A stretch of DNA of 64,000 bases from Anaerostipes sp. (GCA_028704435.1 JAQWFL010000006.1:46088-110087); one strand, 5' to 3'. Positions 35,414 through 45,117 are shown, counted from the stretch's first letter. Notes: generated from the sequence alone by a model not told the origin. Made by a program: numbers and translations.

Positions 35414-36203
35414 ATGGGCGTAGAAGAATTTTTCAATCAGGCAAAAGAGCGATTTATACGGGATAATTTAATGTCAGATGATTTTATTGCATTCATGGAG
35501 AATAATACAAAACCTATGGCAAAGCTAATGGCATACTATCGCTGCGCCAATATGGAAATAGAAACAAAATTCAAGATTTTAAACGAGCAGTTTTCTTTGA
35601 ATTATGACCGAAATCCAATTGAGAGTATTAAAACAAGAATAAAATCCATGGAAAGCATAGTGAAAAAGACAAGAAGTCGAAATATTCCTCTTACATATAG
35701 AGGCACTGGAAGAAAATATTACAGATATTGCAGGAGTCAGGGTCATATGTTCTTTTCCAAAGGATATTTATTATTTGGCAGAGTGTCTTCTTAGGCAGGA
35801 TGATATTATATTAATTAACAAAAAGGATTATATTAAAAATCCAAAAAAAAGTGGATATCGAAGCCTTCATTTGATTGTTCAAGTGCCGATCTTCTTGCAG
35901 GATGAAAAAAGATTGATGAATGTAGAAGTACAGCTTCGGACCATTGCCATGGATTTTTGGGCAAGCTTGGAGCATAAACTTAGATATAAGAAGAATATCC
36001 CAGAGGATGAGGCAGGTGAGCTTGCAGAGGAATTAATGGAGTGTGCCAGAATGAGTGCTGATATGGACCAGCGCATGGAAGATATTCGGAATCGAATTGT
36101 ATTATCAGAGGCAAAATATGATACAATGAATCAGAAGGAAAAAGTCAAACAGGTGGGAAATGATTATCTGAAAAGTAAACTGTTTGATTTCTTTGAGCAA
36201 TAA
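35414..36203 (+). pseudogene. RelA/SpoT-domain small alarmone synthetase, one-base frameshift
   Basis: The first frame (35414-35794) gives the N-terminal part ending SIVKKTRSRNIPLT, then nonsense. The family sequence resumes one base later: from 35697 the third frame reads IEALEENITDIAGVRVICSF, then PKDIYYLAECLLRQDD and on through SGYRSLHLIVQVP, VEVQLRTIAMDFWASLEHKLRY to TAA at 36203. The T at about 35696 is therefore an extra base in otherwise intact coding sequence. Corrected, the protein would have about 262 residues with all (p)ppGpp synthetase motifs present. It is either a recent loss, a phase-variable state or a sequencing error. AGGAGG precedes the ATG, and the SWIM/SNF2 gene follows after 21 bases. 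Confidence 0.9.
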
Positions 36204-36224
36204 GATGAAAGGGAGGCATGGAAC

Positions 36225-36557
36225 ATGATAGATAAAACAGCAATCAGAGCATTGGCAAACCAAGCTTCCTACATTGATGGTAAAAACTTGTACCAGAAAG
36301 GTGCAGTCTTAGGTTTCTCCGTAGATGATACTACGGAGATTCATTTTATTGAGGCGACAGTCCTTGGCGAGGAAGGGGAAGAATATGAGATTTTCCTTCA
36401 ATATGATACTACAATGAAATGGATGGAGGATTCTCACTGTGGATGTGAGGAGTATGGGACTTACTCAGGACTGTGCAAACACTGTATCGCGGTATTATTT
36501 GCGTATGAAGTAGACCAAAAGGAAAAGCAAATTCAATATCAAATGGAGAAAAAATAA
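36225..36557 (+). CDS. SWIM zinc-finger N-terminal part of a SNF2 helicase, cut by a stop codon
   Basis: A 110-residue fragment starting with GGGAGG-ATG. The SWIM zinc motif is CGCEEYGTYSGLCKHCIAV (C-x-C then C-x-H). The frame ends at TAA 36555-36557, but the same frame stays open from 36558 straight into the SNF2 protein below, reading EANLAYLESLRGDDWNGLET. The two halves are one gene in related bacteria (about 1090 residues), so a single base substitution created this stop. On its own the fragment could still bind nucleic acid, but probably has no function. Confidence 0.85.
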   Translation: MIDKTAIRALANQASYIDGKNLYQKGAVLGFSVDDTTEIHFIEATVLGEEGEEYEIFLQYDTTMKWMEDSHCGCEEYGTYSGLCKHCIAVLFAYEVDQKEKQIQYQMEKK

Positions 36558-36647
36558 GAAGCAAACCTTGCATATTTAGAATCTCTTCGGGGAGATGACT
36601 GGAATGGCTTAGAAACAAAGAAAGATGAGGAACAGACAACACCACAA

Positions 36648-39497
36648 TTGAAAAAGCTTCTAACTCATCAAAAGTTAAAAGTTACCCTTCCAGTACTTCG
36701 AGAAGATGTTTATGGGAAAGTAAAACTGGAACCTTATTTTTATTTTAAGGGTTTGGAGATGATGCTGGAATTTAAAATTGGAACGGATTATATGTACATT
36801 TTAAAAGATGTTTTTAAGTTTGCACAGCGTATGGAGCAAAAGGAAGATTATGCCTATGGTCAAAAGCTCCATTTTATTCATTCTATGGAGATGTTCACAG
36901 AATCATCAAAAAAAATAGTGGAATTTGTTTGTAATTGGACAAAGGACAATAAAGAAAACTATATCTCTTTAAAGGCAGTTTCTCTAGGGTATCGGGACTT
37001 AGAGCAATTTATAGATGCCGTTGGATACGAACCCTTTTGTGGGGAAGTGGAGGGATTCAAAGAGACCATGTGGCAGGTAACAGCTTCTGATGTAAAATAT
37101 CATCTCAATATAGAGAGAAGTTCTCGAGGAATTGAAGTTTCTGTAGATCAAAGAAAAGGTATTTTGTGTATTGATAAGTATTTTTATTTTGACCATGGAC
37201 ATATTTATAAGGCAGATAGAAAAGAACAAGAACCTATTCAAGATTTTCTTTTGTGTATGGAAAGTATTCCAGATAAAAGAGTTTTTATTGAAGAGAAAGA
37301 TATTCCTGCATTTTGTAAAGAACTTCTCCCTATTTTAAAAAAATTCTACAAAGTCACCAGCAGGGATTTTAATGAAAATGAGTACAGTAGTGCACCGGCA
37401 TTTTTTGAAATATATTTGGATTGTCCAAAAAAGGATGTTGTCACTTGCAAAGCATTGGCTGTTTATGGAGAGGATTCTTATAATATTTTTGATACAGAGA
37501 CAAATCTAGAACGCAGAGACTTGTTGAAGGAGCATGAACTATCAAATGAGATATGGGAATTTTGCAATGTGTTTGATGAGAAAGAGCAGTTGATGCTGAT
37601 TTCCAATGATGATGATAAAATGTATCGATTCTTAATGTATGGGATACCAGAAATGCAGCAGGCTGCTGAGGTTTATGTTTCCGATGCCATTAAGAAGATT
37701 CATCTCACCTCTGCACCAAAACCAACGGTGGGGATTTCTTTATCAGGGGATTTTTTAGAACTTCAAATGGAGGCGGAGGATATGTCAAGAGAGCAGCTCC
37801 TTGAAATCTTATCAAAATATAATCCAAAGAAAAAGTTCTTTCGACTTAAGAATGGAGATTTTGTCAACATGGACGGGGAGGGAATGAATGCCCTTCTTGA
37901 ATTAAAAGATGGGCTGAATTTGACCCAGAAAGAATTAAAGGCAGATATATTGAAACTGCCCAAATATAGAGCTTTGTATTTAGACAGTGAGCTAAAAGCG
38001 TGGCAGGATGTCTCAGTGCAAAAAGATAAATCATTTAAGACACTAATTCGTAACATGAAAACAGTGGATGATAATGATTTTGAAATTCCAGAGGAAATGA
38101 AAAGCATTTTAAGAGAATATCAAAAGAGAGGATATTTGTGGATTAAAACCCTAAAATCCAATGGTTTAGGAGGAATTCTTGCAGATGATATGGGGCTGGG
38201 AAAGACATTACAGGTAATAGCATTTCTTGAATCAGAACGTCAAGAGAAAATAAAAAAGAGAAGAACTTTGATTGTAGTGCCTACATCCCTCGTATTTAAC
38301 TGGACAACAGAGATTCAAAAATTTGCTCCAAAACTAAAAACTAAGATGATAATTGGAAATGCAGAACAAAGAAAAGAAATGCTTCAAACGATAAAAGAAA
38401 ATGATATTGTAATTACTTCCTATGACCTTTTGCGGAGAGATATTGAGTATTATGATGAGATAGATTTTGCAAATCAGATTATTGATGAGGCTCAGTTTAT
38501 TAAAAATCACAACACTAAGGCATCAAAGTCAGTTAAAAAAATTACAGCTGCCTTTAAGCTGGCACTCACAGGAACGCCAATTGAAAATCGATTAAGTGAA
38601 CTTTGGAGTATTTTTGATTATTTAATGTCTGGATTTTTATATTCCTACAAGAAGTTTCGAGATGAATTTGAACAGCCAATTATTCAAGATAACAGTGAAG
38701 AAGATTTAAAGAGACTTCGTAAAATGATTCAACCATTTATTTTGCGACGCCTAAAAAAAGATGTTTTGAAAGATTTGCCAGATAAATTAGAGAAAAACTA
38801 TTTTGCACAAATGGAGACAGAACAACGACAATTGTATGATGCTCATGTAAAGAGAATGCAATTAATGCTAGATGGACAGACGGACGAAGAATTTAAAACT
38901 TCAAGGATTCAGATTTTGTCAGAATTAACAAAATTGCGTCAAATCTGCTGTCATCCCGAATTATTATTTGAAGATTACAAGGGCGATTCTGTAAAAATGG
39001 ATTTATGTATGGAGTTAATTCAAAATGGAATTAATGGCGGCCATAAGATTTTGCTTTTCTCCCAATTTACTTCTATGTTATCTTTGCTAGAAGACCGTAT
39101 GAAAAAAGAAGGAATTTCCTTTTATACCTTGACGGGGGCAGTCAAAAAAGAAAAGAGAGCAGAGATGGTGGATGCATTTAATCATGACGATACGGCTGTT
39201 TTTTGTATTTCCTTAAAAGCTGGAGGAACAGGATTGAATTTGACATCAGCAGATATAGTTATCCATTATGATCCATGGTGGAATTTGGCAGTGCAGAATC
39301 AGGCAACAGATCGGGCACACAGAATTGGACAAGAAAATATAGTTATGGTATACAAACTAATTGTTCAGGGAACCATAGAGGATAATATTTTAAAATTGCA
39401 AGAAAAGAAACGAGAACTTTCGGAAAATTTACTAGGTGGAGAATCCATGGGAAGGGGAGCCTTTACCAGAGAAGAACTTAGAGAATTATTACAGTAA
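36648..39497 (+). CDS. SNF2-family DEAD/DEAH-box helicase, C-terminal part of the split gene
   Basis: About 949 residues (the frame is open from 36558). The SNF2 ATPase begins near 38160 with ADDMGLGKTLQVIAF (Walker A), then PTSLVFNW, IIDEAQFIKNH (motif II) and LTGTPIENRLSELWS. The helicase C-terminal domain has LFSQFTSML, LKAGGTGLNLTSADIVIHYDPWWN and DRAHRIGQ (motif VI). All motor motifs are intact. The N-terminal SWIM domain lies in the same frame upstream of a single TAA. No ATG with ribosome site lies after that stop: the TTG at 36648 has only a distant GAGGAA, so efficient translation is doubtful without readthrough. Such proteins remodel nucleic-acid complexes; the target is unknown. 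Confidence 0.88.
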   Translation: MKKLLTHQKLKVTLPVLREDVYGKVKLEPYFYFKGLEMMLEFKIGTDYMYILKDVFKFAQRMEQKEDYAYGQKLHFIHSMEMFTESSKKIVEFVCNWTKDNKENYISLKAVSLGYRDLEQFIDAVGYEPFCGEVEGFKETMWQVTASDVKYHLNIERSSRGIEVSVDQRKGILCIDKYFYFDHGHIYKADRKEQEPIQDFLLCMESIPDKRVFIEEKDIPAFCKELLPILKKFYKVTSRDFNENEYSSAPAFFEIYLDCPKKDVVTCKALAVYGEDSYNIFDTETNLERRDLLKEHELSNEIWEFCNVFDEKEQLMLISNDDDKMYRFLMYGIPEMQQAAEVYVSDAIKKIHLTSAPKPTVGISLSGDFLELQMEAEDMSREQLLEILSKYNPKKKFFRLKNGDFVNMDGEGMNALLELKDGLNLTQKELKADILKLPKYRALYLDSELKAWQDVSVQKDKSFKTLIRNMKTVDDNDFEIPEEMKSILREYQKRGYLWIKTLKSNGLGGILADDMGLGKTLQVIAFLESERQEKIKKRRTLIVVPTSLVFNWTTEIQKFAPKLKTKMIIGNAEQRKEMLQTIKENDIVITSYDLLRRDIEYYDEIDFANQIIDEAQFIKNHNTKASKSVKKITAAFKLALTGTPIENRLSELWSIFDYLMSGFLYSYKKFRDEFEQPIIQDNSEEDLKRLRKMIQPFILRRLKKDVLKDLPDKLEKNYFAQMETEQRQLYDAHVKRMQLMLDGQTDEEFKTSRIQILSELTKLRQICCHPELLFEDYKGDSVKMDLCMELIQNGINGGHKILLFSQFTSMLSLLEDRMKKEGISFYTLTGAVKKEKRAEMVDAFNHDDTAVFCISLKAGGTGLNLTSADIVIHYDPWWNLAVQNQATDRAHRIGQENIVMVYKLIVQGTIEDNILKLQEKKRELSENLLGGESMGRGAFTREELRELLQ

Positions 39498-39523
39498 ATC
39501 AAATTTTGCTCATAATCAAAGAA

Positions 39524-39553
39524 CAAAGAGTTCCTAAAGTCAGGAACTCTTTG
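39524..39553. terminator. Bidirectional terminator between SNF2 and DUF378 genes
   Basis: CAAAGAGTTCCT and AGGAACTCTTTG form a perfect twelve-base stem with a six-base loop. The minus-strand side runs into TTCTTTG; the plus side is less T-rich. Confidence 0.7.
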
Positions 39554-39559
39554 AACTTC

Positions 39560-39766
39560 TTACTCGATTTTTCCACAGCGGTTATAAAAAGTTAAAATAT
39601 AGAGACCGCACAATCCTACAATTGCATAGATAACTCTTGAAAGCCATGTGCCAGGTCCACAGATAAAATCTACAAGATTCCATTGGAAAAATCCAATGAG
39701 TCCCCAGTTCACTGCACCGATGATTGTTAGAGTAAGAGCAATACAATCTAAAGTTTTGTTTCCCAT
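39560..39766 (-). CDS. DUF378 small membrane protein
   Basis: A 68-residue membrane protein. The DUF378 pattern is clear: LDCIALTLTIIGAVNWGLIGFFQWNLVDFI, then SRVIYAIVGLCGLYIL, giving two membrane helices. Its function is unknown in all bacteria I know. AAGGAGG precedes the ATG. It is a single gene on the minus strand between the SNF2 gene and the tRNA pair. Confidence 0.9.
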   Translation of the reverse strand: MGNKTLDCIALTLTIIGAVNWGLIGFFQWNLVDFICGPGTWLSRVIYAIVGLCGLYILTFYNRCGKIE

Positions 39767-39837
39767 AAATGCCTCCTTTTCTGGTAATAGTGTTTCCTAA
39801 GTCATGAAAAATATACAAAAGAATGGATAAAAAACAC

Positions 39838-39866
39838 TTGATTCACATATGGGATTGTGGTAAAGT
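39838..39866 (+). promoter_or_regulatory. Promoter of the tRNA pair
   Basis: TTGATT (39838-39843), 17-base spacer, TAAAGT (39861-39866), about 36 bases before tRNA-Phe. Confidence 0.55.
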
Positions 39867-39902
39867 ATAGAAGTCGTTGAAAGAGAGCATTCTTTTAGAT
39901 GA

Positions 39903-39975
<73 letters not shown>

Positions 39976-40001
39976 TTGAGCACTTTATAAAGTACTCATA
40001 A

Positions 40002-40072
40002 GCGGGTGTAGTTCAATGGTAGAACTCCAGCCTTCCAAGCTGATCACGTGGGTTCGATTCCCATCACCCGCT
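40002..40072 (+). tRNA. tRNA-Gly (TCC)
   Basis: A 71-base cloverleaf. Acceptor GCGGGTG/CACCCGC, D arm GTTC/GAAC, anticodon loop CTTCCAA (anticodon TCC), T arm GTGGG-TTCGATT-CCCAT. The outermost anticodon-stem pair is C-A rather than a Watson-Crick pair. No encoded CCA. Co-transcribed with tRNA-Phe, 26 bases apart. Confidence 0.96.
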
Positions 40073-40091
40073 TTTATAATGTAAGAAATAG

Positions 40092-40127
40092 CAAGATTGT
40101 TGCAAGATGCAGCAGTCTTGTTTTGTT
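40092..40127 (+). terminator. Terminator of the tRNA operon
   Basis: CAAGATTGTTGCA pairs with TGCAGCAGTCTTG (two G-T) around a three-base loop, then TTTTGTT. Confidence 0.8.
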
Positions 40128-40253
40128 ATACAAAGATTTCTTTATGTTTAAAATCAGGATAGAGAAAGTAATATTTGCGTTTTTATTTTTATATACGTAT
40201 AATAAAAGACAGAACGAAAACAAATGATAAATTAAAAGATACAGGGGGAAGAA

Positions 40254-41315
40254 ATGAATCTTTATTTAGATGAGAAAAAGAAACATAAAAAAGGAAAGAT
40301 TCTTTTGGTGGTACTAATTCTCTGCACTATCTGTATTGGGGCAGTATTATTTGCAATGCGTGATGTGAAAGGGAATGGAGCGGAAGTAGAGTTTAAAATT
40401 CCAAAAGGACAGAGTATTGTAACAACAGCAGAGAGGCTAAAGGATAAACATTTAATAGCATCAAAGTGGGGATTTGTTATCTATGCAAAGCTGACTTCTT
40501 ATGGAGATGATATTAAACATGGAGTGCATACGTTAAAAAGTGGAATGACAAAAAAAGAAATCTTAAAGAATTTTACAACGTCTGGTTCTGAAAATACAAT
40601 TACATTTACAATTCCAGAAGGATACTCCGTAGAGATGATTGGAGACTTGCTTGAAAAGAAAGGTGTGTGTAAAAAAGCCGATTTTTACAAAGCGGCCAGT
40701 ACCACAGAAGGTTATACCAATGATTTTTTGAAGGATATTCCAAAAAAACAGGGATATTACTATATATTAGAGGGATATTTGTATCCAGATACCTACAATG
40801 TGTATAAGAGGTCAACGGCAAAGCAGGTGGTTCAAAAGATGCTGGATAATTTCCAAGGAAAATATAATGCAATTTTGAAGGAAAAGAAATATACCGGGAA
40901 ACATACTATGTTTGAACTGGTAACTATGGCATCCATTATAGAAAGAGAAGCAGAAATTCAAAGTGAGCGTCCAGTTATTGCAGGGGTGATAGAAAATCGT
41001 TTGAGAATTAATATGAAGCTTCAGATGTGTCCTACGGTATTGTATGTTACAACAAAGGGAAAGTATGACGCCAACAAAGTATATTACAGTGATTTAAAAG
41101 TAAAATCGTTGTACAACACATATGTGAAGGAAGGTCTGCCAGTTGGACCAATCTGTAATTCGGATGATTCAGCACTAAAAGCCGCCATGTATCCAGAGAA
41201 GAATGATTACCTATTCTATCATACAAATGAGAAAAAGAAGGATGGAAGTCATATCTTTACAAAGACATATAAAGAACACGAAGATACACAGATTATTGAT
41301 GATAAATCCCAATAG
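40254..41315 (+). CDS. mltG: Endolytic murein transglycosylase MltG
   Basis: A 353-residue membrane-anchored enzyme with a basic N-terminus and one membrane helix (about 15-37). A LysM-like extracellular domain (VEFKIPKGQSIVTTAERLKDKHLI) comes first, followed by the YceG catalytic domain. The catalytic Glu lies in MASIIEREAEI (about 228), and further family motifs are GVIENRLRINMKLQ and YNTYVKEGLPVGPICNSDDSALKAAM. MltG cuts nascent glycan strands and sets their length during peptidoglycan synthesis. GGGGGAAG precedes the ATG. Two hairpins follow; the second is a good terminator. Confidence 0.94.
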   Translation: MNLYLDEKKKHKKGKILLVVLILCTICIGAVLFAMRDVKGNGAEVEFKIPKGQSIVTTAERLKDKHLIASKWGFVIYAKLTSYGDDIKHGVHTLKSGMTKKEILKNFTTSGSENTITFTIPEGYSVEMIGDLLEKKGVCKKADFYKAASTTEGYTNDFLKDIPKKQGYYYILEGYLYPDTYNVYKRSTAKQVVQKMLDNFQGKYNAILKEKKYTGKHTMFELVTMASIIEREAEIQSERPVIAGVIENRLRINMKLQMCPTVLYVTTKGKYDANKVYYSDLKVKSLYNTYVKEGLPVGPICNSDDSALKAAMYPEKNDYLFYHTNEKKKDGSHIFTKTYKEHEDTQIIDDKSQ

Positions 41316-41400
41316 ATTGTTATAATTATAACGTACTAAAAAAAGTACGTAAAAAGATAGGAAAATCCCTTTAATTATGGGGGTAAATGTTGTAAAATAA

Positions 41401-41438
41401 GACTGTATGTAAGTAAACATACAGTCTATTTTGTTTTA
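41401..41438 (+). terminator. Intrinsic terminator after mltG
   Basis: GACTGTATGT and ACATACAGTC form a perfect ten-base stem, followed by TATTTTGTTTT. A smaller hairpin (ACGTACT/AGTACGT) lies just before, near 41332. Confidence 0.75.
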
Positions 41439-41468
41439 AGCAGCTATATTATAGTTGTTAGGATATTT

Positions 41469-41521
41469 TTTCATCAAAAGATTGATGAAAACGACTTATG
41501 CGCAAGTCATAAGACTTGTGC
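41469..41521 (+). promoter_or_regulatory. Hairpin-rich leader of the PFOR gene
   Basis: Two hairpins lie directly upstream: TTTTCATCA/TGATGAAAA (41469-41491) and GCGCAAGTC/GACTTGTGC with loop ATAA (41500-41521). An extra GACTT (41493-41497) can pair with the same AAGTC, so two alternative stems are possible. No T-run follows. The role (mRNA stability or control) is unknown. Confidence 0.5.
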
Positions 41522-41546
41522 TAGCATTATTTAGGAGGAAGAAGAC

Positions 41547-44500
41547 ATGGCAAGAAAAATGAAAACCATGGATGGTAACACAGCAGCAGCACACGTATCA
41601 TATGCGTTTACTGAAACTGCAGCAATTTATCCAATTACACCATCCTCACCAATGGCAGAATCAACTGACCAATGGGCAACACAAGGAAAGAAGAATCTTT
41701 TCGGAGAAACAGTAAAATTAGTTGAAATGCAATCTGAAGCTGGAGCAGCTGGTACTGTTCACGGTTCTTTATCATCAGGAGCATTAACAACTACTTATAC
41801 AGCATCTCAGGGATTATTACTTATGATTCCAAATATGTATAAGATTGCTGGTGAATTACTACCTTGTGTATTTGATGTTTCAGCTCGTGCATTAGCATCA
41901 CATGCACTTAACATTTTTGGAGATCATTCAGATGTTTACGCTTGTCGTCAAACAGGATTTGCAATGCTTTGTAGTTCAAGTGTTCAAGAAACTATGGACT
42001 TAGGAGCTGTTGCTCATTTATCTACAATCAAGGGAAGAGTTCCAGTACTTCATTTCTTTGATGGTTTTAGAACTTCTCATGAAATTCAAAAAATCGAAAT
42101 GTGGGATAATGATGATTTAGCAGACATGATTGATATGGATGCAGTAGAAAGATTTAGAGCAGAAGCTTTAAACCCAGAACATCCAGTTCTTCGTGGTACA
42201 GCTCAAAATCCTGACATTTTCTTCCAAGCTAGAGAAGCATGTAACAAGTATTATGATGCATTCCCAGCAATCGTTGAAGATTACATGAACCAAGTAAATG
42301 CTAAGATCGGAACAGACTATAAGTTATTTAACTACTATGGTGCTGCTGATGCTGAAAAAGTTATCGTTGCTATGGGTTCTGTATGTGAAACTATCGACGA
42401 AACAGTAGATTACTTAGTAGGAAAAGGTGAAAAAGTCGGAGTTGTTAAAGTAAGACTTTACAGACCATTCGTAAACGAAAAGTTAGTAGAAGCTATTCCA
42501 GATACAGCTAAGGTAATCAACGTACTAGATCGTTCAAAAGAGCCAGGAGCTCGTGAACCATTATACTTAGACGTTGTAAACGCTTTAAGAGGAACTAAGT
42601 TTGAAAGTGCTGTTATTAACGGTGGACGTTACGGACTAGGATCAAAAGATACTACTCCAGCTGATATCATTGCAGCATTTGAAAATGTAGATAAGAATGA
42701 ATTTACATTAGCAATCGAAGATGATGTAACAAACCTTTCATTAGGAAGAGGAGAAATTCCTGTTACAGCACCTGAAAGTATTGTATCTTGTAAGTTCTGG
42801 GGACTTGGAGCTGACGGTACTGTTGGAGCTAACAAGAACTCAATCAAGATCATTGGTGACCATACAGATAAGTATGCTCAAGCTTACTTTGATTATGACT
42901 CTAAGAAGTCTGGTGGAGTTACAATGTCTCACTTACGTTTTGGAGATGACCCAATTAAGTCTACATACTTAATTAACAAAGCTGACTTTGTTGCCTGTCA
43001 CTGTGCACCATATGTAACAAAATACAATATGGTTCAGGACTTAAAAGATGGTGGAACATTCCTTCTTAACTGCAGCTGGCCAGTAGAAGAAATTGGAGAT
43101 CACTTACCAGGTCAAGTAAAATCTTACATGGCTAAGCATAACATTAAGTTCTATGCAATTGATGGTATTAAGATTGGTAAAGAAATTGGATTAGGTGGAC
43201 GTATCAATACAGTTCTTCAATCTGCATTCTTTAAATTATCAGGAATTATCGAAGAAGCTGACGCTATTCAATACATGAAAGACGCTGCTACAGCATCTTA
43301 CAGCAAAAAGGGTGAAGCTATCGTTAAGATGAACCATGATGCTATTGATGCAGGAGCAAAAGCTATCGTTGAAGTACCAGTACCAGCTGAATGGGCTGAC
43401 TGTGCAGATGAAAGCTTATTTGTTGAAGCTAAGGGAGATAGAAAAGAATTAGTAGATTACGTTAATAACGTACAAAACTATGTAAATGGACAAGTTGGTA
43501 ACAGCTTGAAAGTTAGTGATTTAACTCCTTATGTTGATGGACATATGCCTCACGGAGCATCTGCATTTGAAAAACGTGGAGTTGCCGTTGACGTTCCAGC
43601 TTGGGATGCTGACAAGTGTATCCAATGTAACTTCTGTTCTTATGTTTGTCCTCATGCAACAATCAGACCAGTTGCTATGACAGATGCAGAGGCTGCAGCA
43701 GCACCAGCAGCAACTAAGATTGCTGATATGAAGGGTATGGACGGATATAAATTCACAATGACAGTAACAGTTCTTGACTGTTTAGGATGTGGATCTTGTG
43801 CAAACGTTTGTCCAGCAAATGCTATCACAATGGAACCATTAGATTCTCAAAGAGATCAACAAGAAGTTTATACTTATGGACAAGAACTTCCAGTGAAAGA
43901 AGAAGTAGCTGCTAAGTTTAAAGAAACTACTGTTAAGGGTAGTCAGTTCAAACAACCATTACTTGAGTTCTCAGGAGCTTGTGCAGGATGTGGAGAAACA
44001 CCTTACGCTAAGTTAATTACTCAATTATTTGGAGATAGAATGTATATTGCCAATGCTACAGGATGTTCATCTATTTGGGGTGGATCATCTCCAGCAACAC
44101 CATATACAGTAAACAAAGAAGGAAAAGGACCAGCTTGGTCTAACTCATTATTTGAAGATAATGCTGAATTTGGTTTAGGTATGTTCTTAGGACAAAATAC
44201 ACATAGAGGACACTTAAAAGCTAAAGTTGAAGCATTAGCAGCATCAACAGACAACGCTGACGTAAAAGCAGCAGCAGCTGAATATGTTGATACATATACA
44301 GATGGTAAAGCAAATACAGCAGCTACAGACAAGTTAATTGCAGCGTTAGAAGCTTGTGGATGTGATGAAGCAAAAGATATCCTTAGCAAGAAAGACTTCT
44401 TATCTAAGAAATCTCAATGGATCTTCGGTGGTGATGGATGGGCTTACGATATCGGATTCGGTGGAGTTGACCATGTATTAGCTAGTGGAGAAGATGTAAA

Positions 44501-45056
44501 TATCTTTGTATTTGATACAGAAGTTTACTCTAATACAGGTGGACAAGCTTCTAAGTCTACTCATCCAGGTGCAATTGCTCAATTCGCAGCAGCTGGTAAA
44601 GAAACTAAGAAGAAAGATCTTCCAGGAATTGCAATGAGCTACGGATATGTATACGTTGCATCAATTTCTATGGGTGCTGATTATAATCAAACAGTTAAGG
44701 CTATTGCAGAAGCAGAAGCTTACCCAGGACCATCATTAATCATTGCTTATGCTCCATGTATTAACCATGGTATTAAGGGTGGAATGAGCATTGCTCAAAC
44801 AAGAGAAAAATTAGCTGTAACATCTGGATACTGGAATTTATTCCGTTTCAATCCAGCATTAGCTGCTGAAGGAAAGAATCCATTTACACTAGATTCTAAA
44901 GCACCTTCAACATCATTTGAAGATTTCATCATGGCTGAGGTTCGTTACAATGCTCTTGCTCGTCAAAACCCAGAAAGAGCAAAAGAATTATTCGCTAAGG
45001 CTGAAAAGCAAATGGTAGACAAATATGCTGCATATGCTGAATTAGCTAGTAAATAA
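41547..45056 (+). CDS. nifJ: Pyruvate:ferredoxin (flavodoxin) oxidoreductase
   Basis: An 1169-residue single-chain enzyme that converts pyruvate and CoA to acetyl-CoA and CO2, reducing ferredoxin or flavodoxin. Domain order is standard: the pyruvate-binding domain (AAHVSYAFTETAAIYPITPSS), domain II, the gamma-type region, two [4Fe-4S] motifs (CIQCNFCSYVCPHA at about 690, CLGCGSCANVCPANA at about 744), a third cluster ligand region (GACAGCGETPYAK) and the thiamine-diphosphate domain (GDGWAYDIGFGGVDHVLASG, FDTEVYSNTGGQ). Codon choice is more biased than in neighbouring genes, as expected for a very highly expressed central enzyme. AGGAGGAAG precedes the ATG. It is probably the electron source for hydrogenase (see hydG) and the flavodoxins. 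Confidence 0.98.
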   Translation: MARKMKTMDGNTAAAHVSYAFTETAAIYPITPSSPMAESTDQWATQGKKNLFGETVKLVEMQSEAGAAGTVHGSLSSGALTTTYTASQGLLLMIPNMYKIAGELLPCVFDVSARALASHALNIFGDHSDVYACRQTGFAMLCSSSVQETMDLGAVAHLSTIKGRVPVLHFFDGFRTSHEIQKIEMWDNDDLADMIDMDAVERFRAEALNPEHPVLRGTAQNPDIFFQAREACNKYYDAFPAIVEDYMNQVNAKIGTDYKLFNYYGAADAEKVIVAMGSVCETIDETVDYLVGKGEKVGVVKVRLYRPFVNEKLVEAIPDTAKVINVLDRSKEPGAREPLYLDVVNALRGTKFESAVINGGRYGLGSKDTTPADIIAAFENVDKNEFTLAIEDDVTNLSLGRGEIPVTAPESIVSCKFWGLGADGTVGANKNSIKIIGDHTDKYAQAYFDYDSKKSGGVTMSHLRFGDDPIKSTYLINKADFVACHCAPYVTKYNMVQDLKDGGTFLLNCSWPVEEIGDHLPGQVKSYMAKHNIKFYAIDGIKIGKEIGLGGRINTVLQSAFFKLSGIIEEADAIQYMKDAATASYSKKGEAIVKMNHDAIDAGAKAIVEVPVPAEWADCADESLFVEAKGDRKELVDYVNNVQNYVNGQVGNSLKVSDLTPYVDGHMPHGASAFEKRGVAVDVPAWDADKCIQCNFCSYVCPHATIRPVAMTDAEAAAAPAATKIADMKGMDGYKFTMTVTVLDCLGCGSCANVCPANAITMEPLDSQRDQQEVYTYGQELPVKEEVAAKFKETTVKGSQFKQPLLEFSGACAGCGETPYAKLITQLFGDRMYIANATGCSSIWGGSSPATPYTVNKEGKGPAWSNSLFEDNAEFGLGMFLGQNTHRGHLKAKVEALAASTDNADVKAAAAEYVDTYTDGKANTAATDKLIAALEACGCDEAKDILSKKDFLSKKSQWIFGGDGWAYDIGFGGVDHVLASGEDVNIFVFDTEVYSNTGGQASKSTHPGAIAQFAAAGKETKKKDLPGIAMSYGYVYVASISMGADYNQTVKAIAEAEAYPGPSLIIAYAPCINHGIKGGMSIAQTREKLAVTSGYWNLFRFNPALAAEGKNPFTLDSKAPSTSFEDFIMAEVRYNALARQNPERAKELFAKAEKQMVDKYAAYAELASK

Positions 45057-45085
45057 GATAGACTGTCTTAATAGATAGAGATTTA

Positions 45086-45117
45086 AGAAGGATACGCATT
45101 GCGTGTCCTTCTTTTTC
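45086..45117 (+). terminator. Intrinsic terminator after PFOR
   Basis: AGAAGGATACGC pairs with GCGTGTCCTTCT (one T-G), then TTTTT. Confidence 0.9.
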
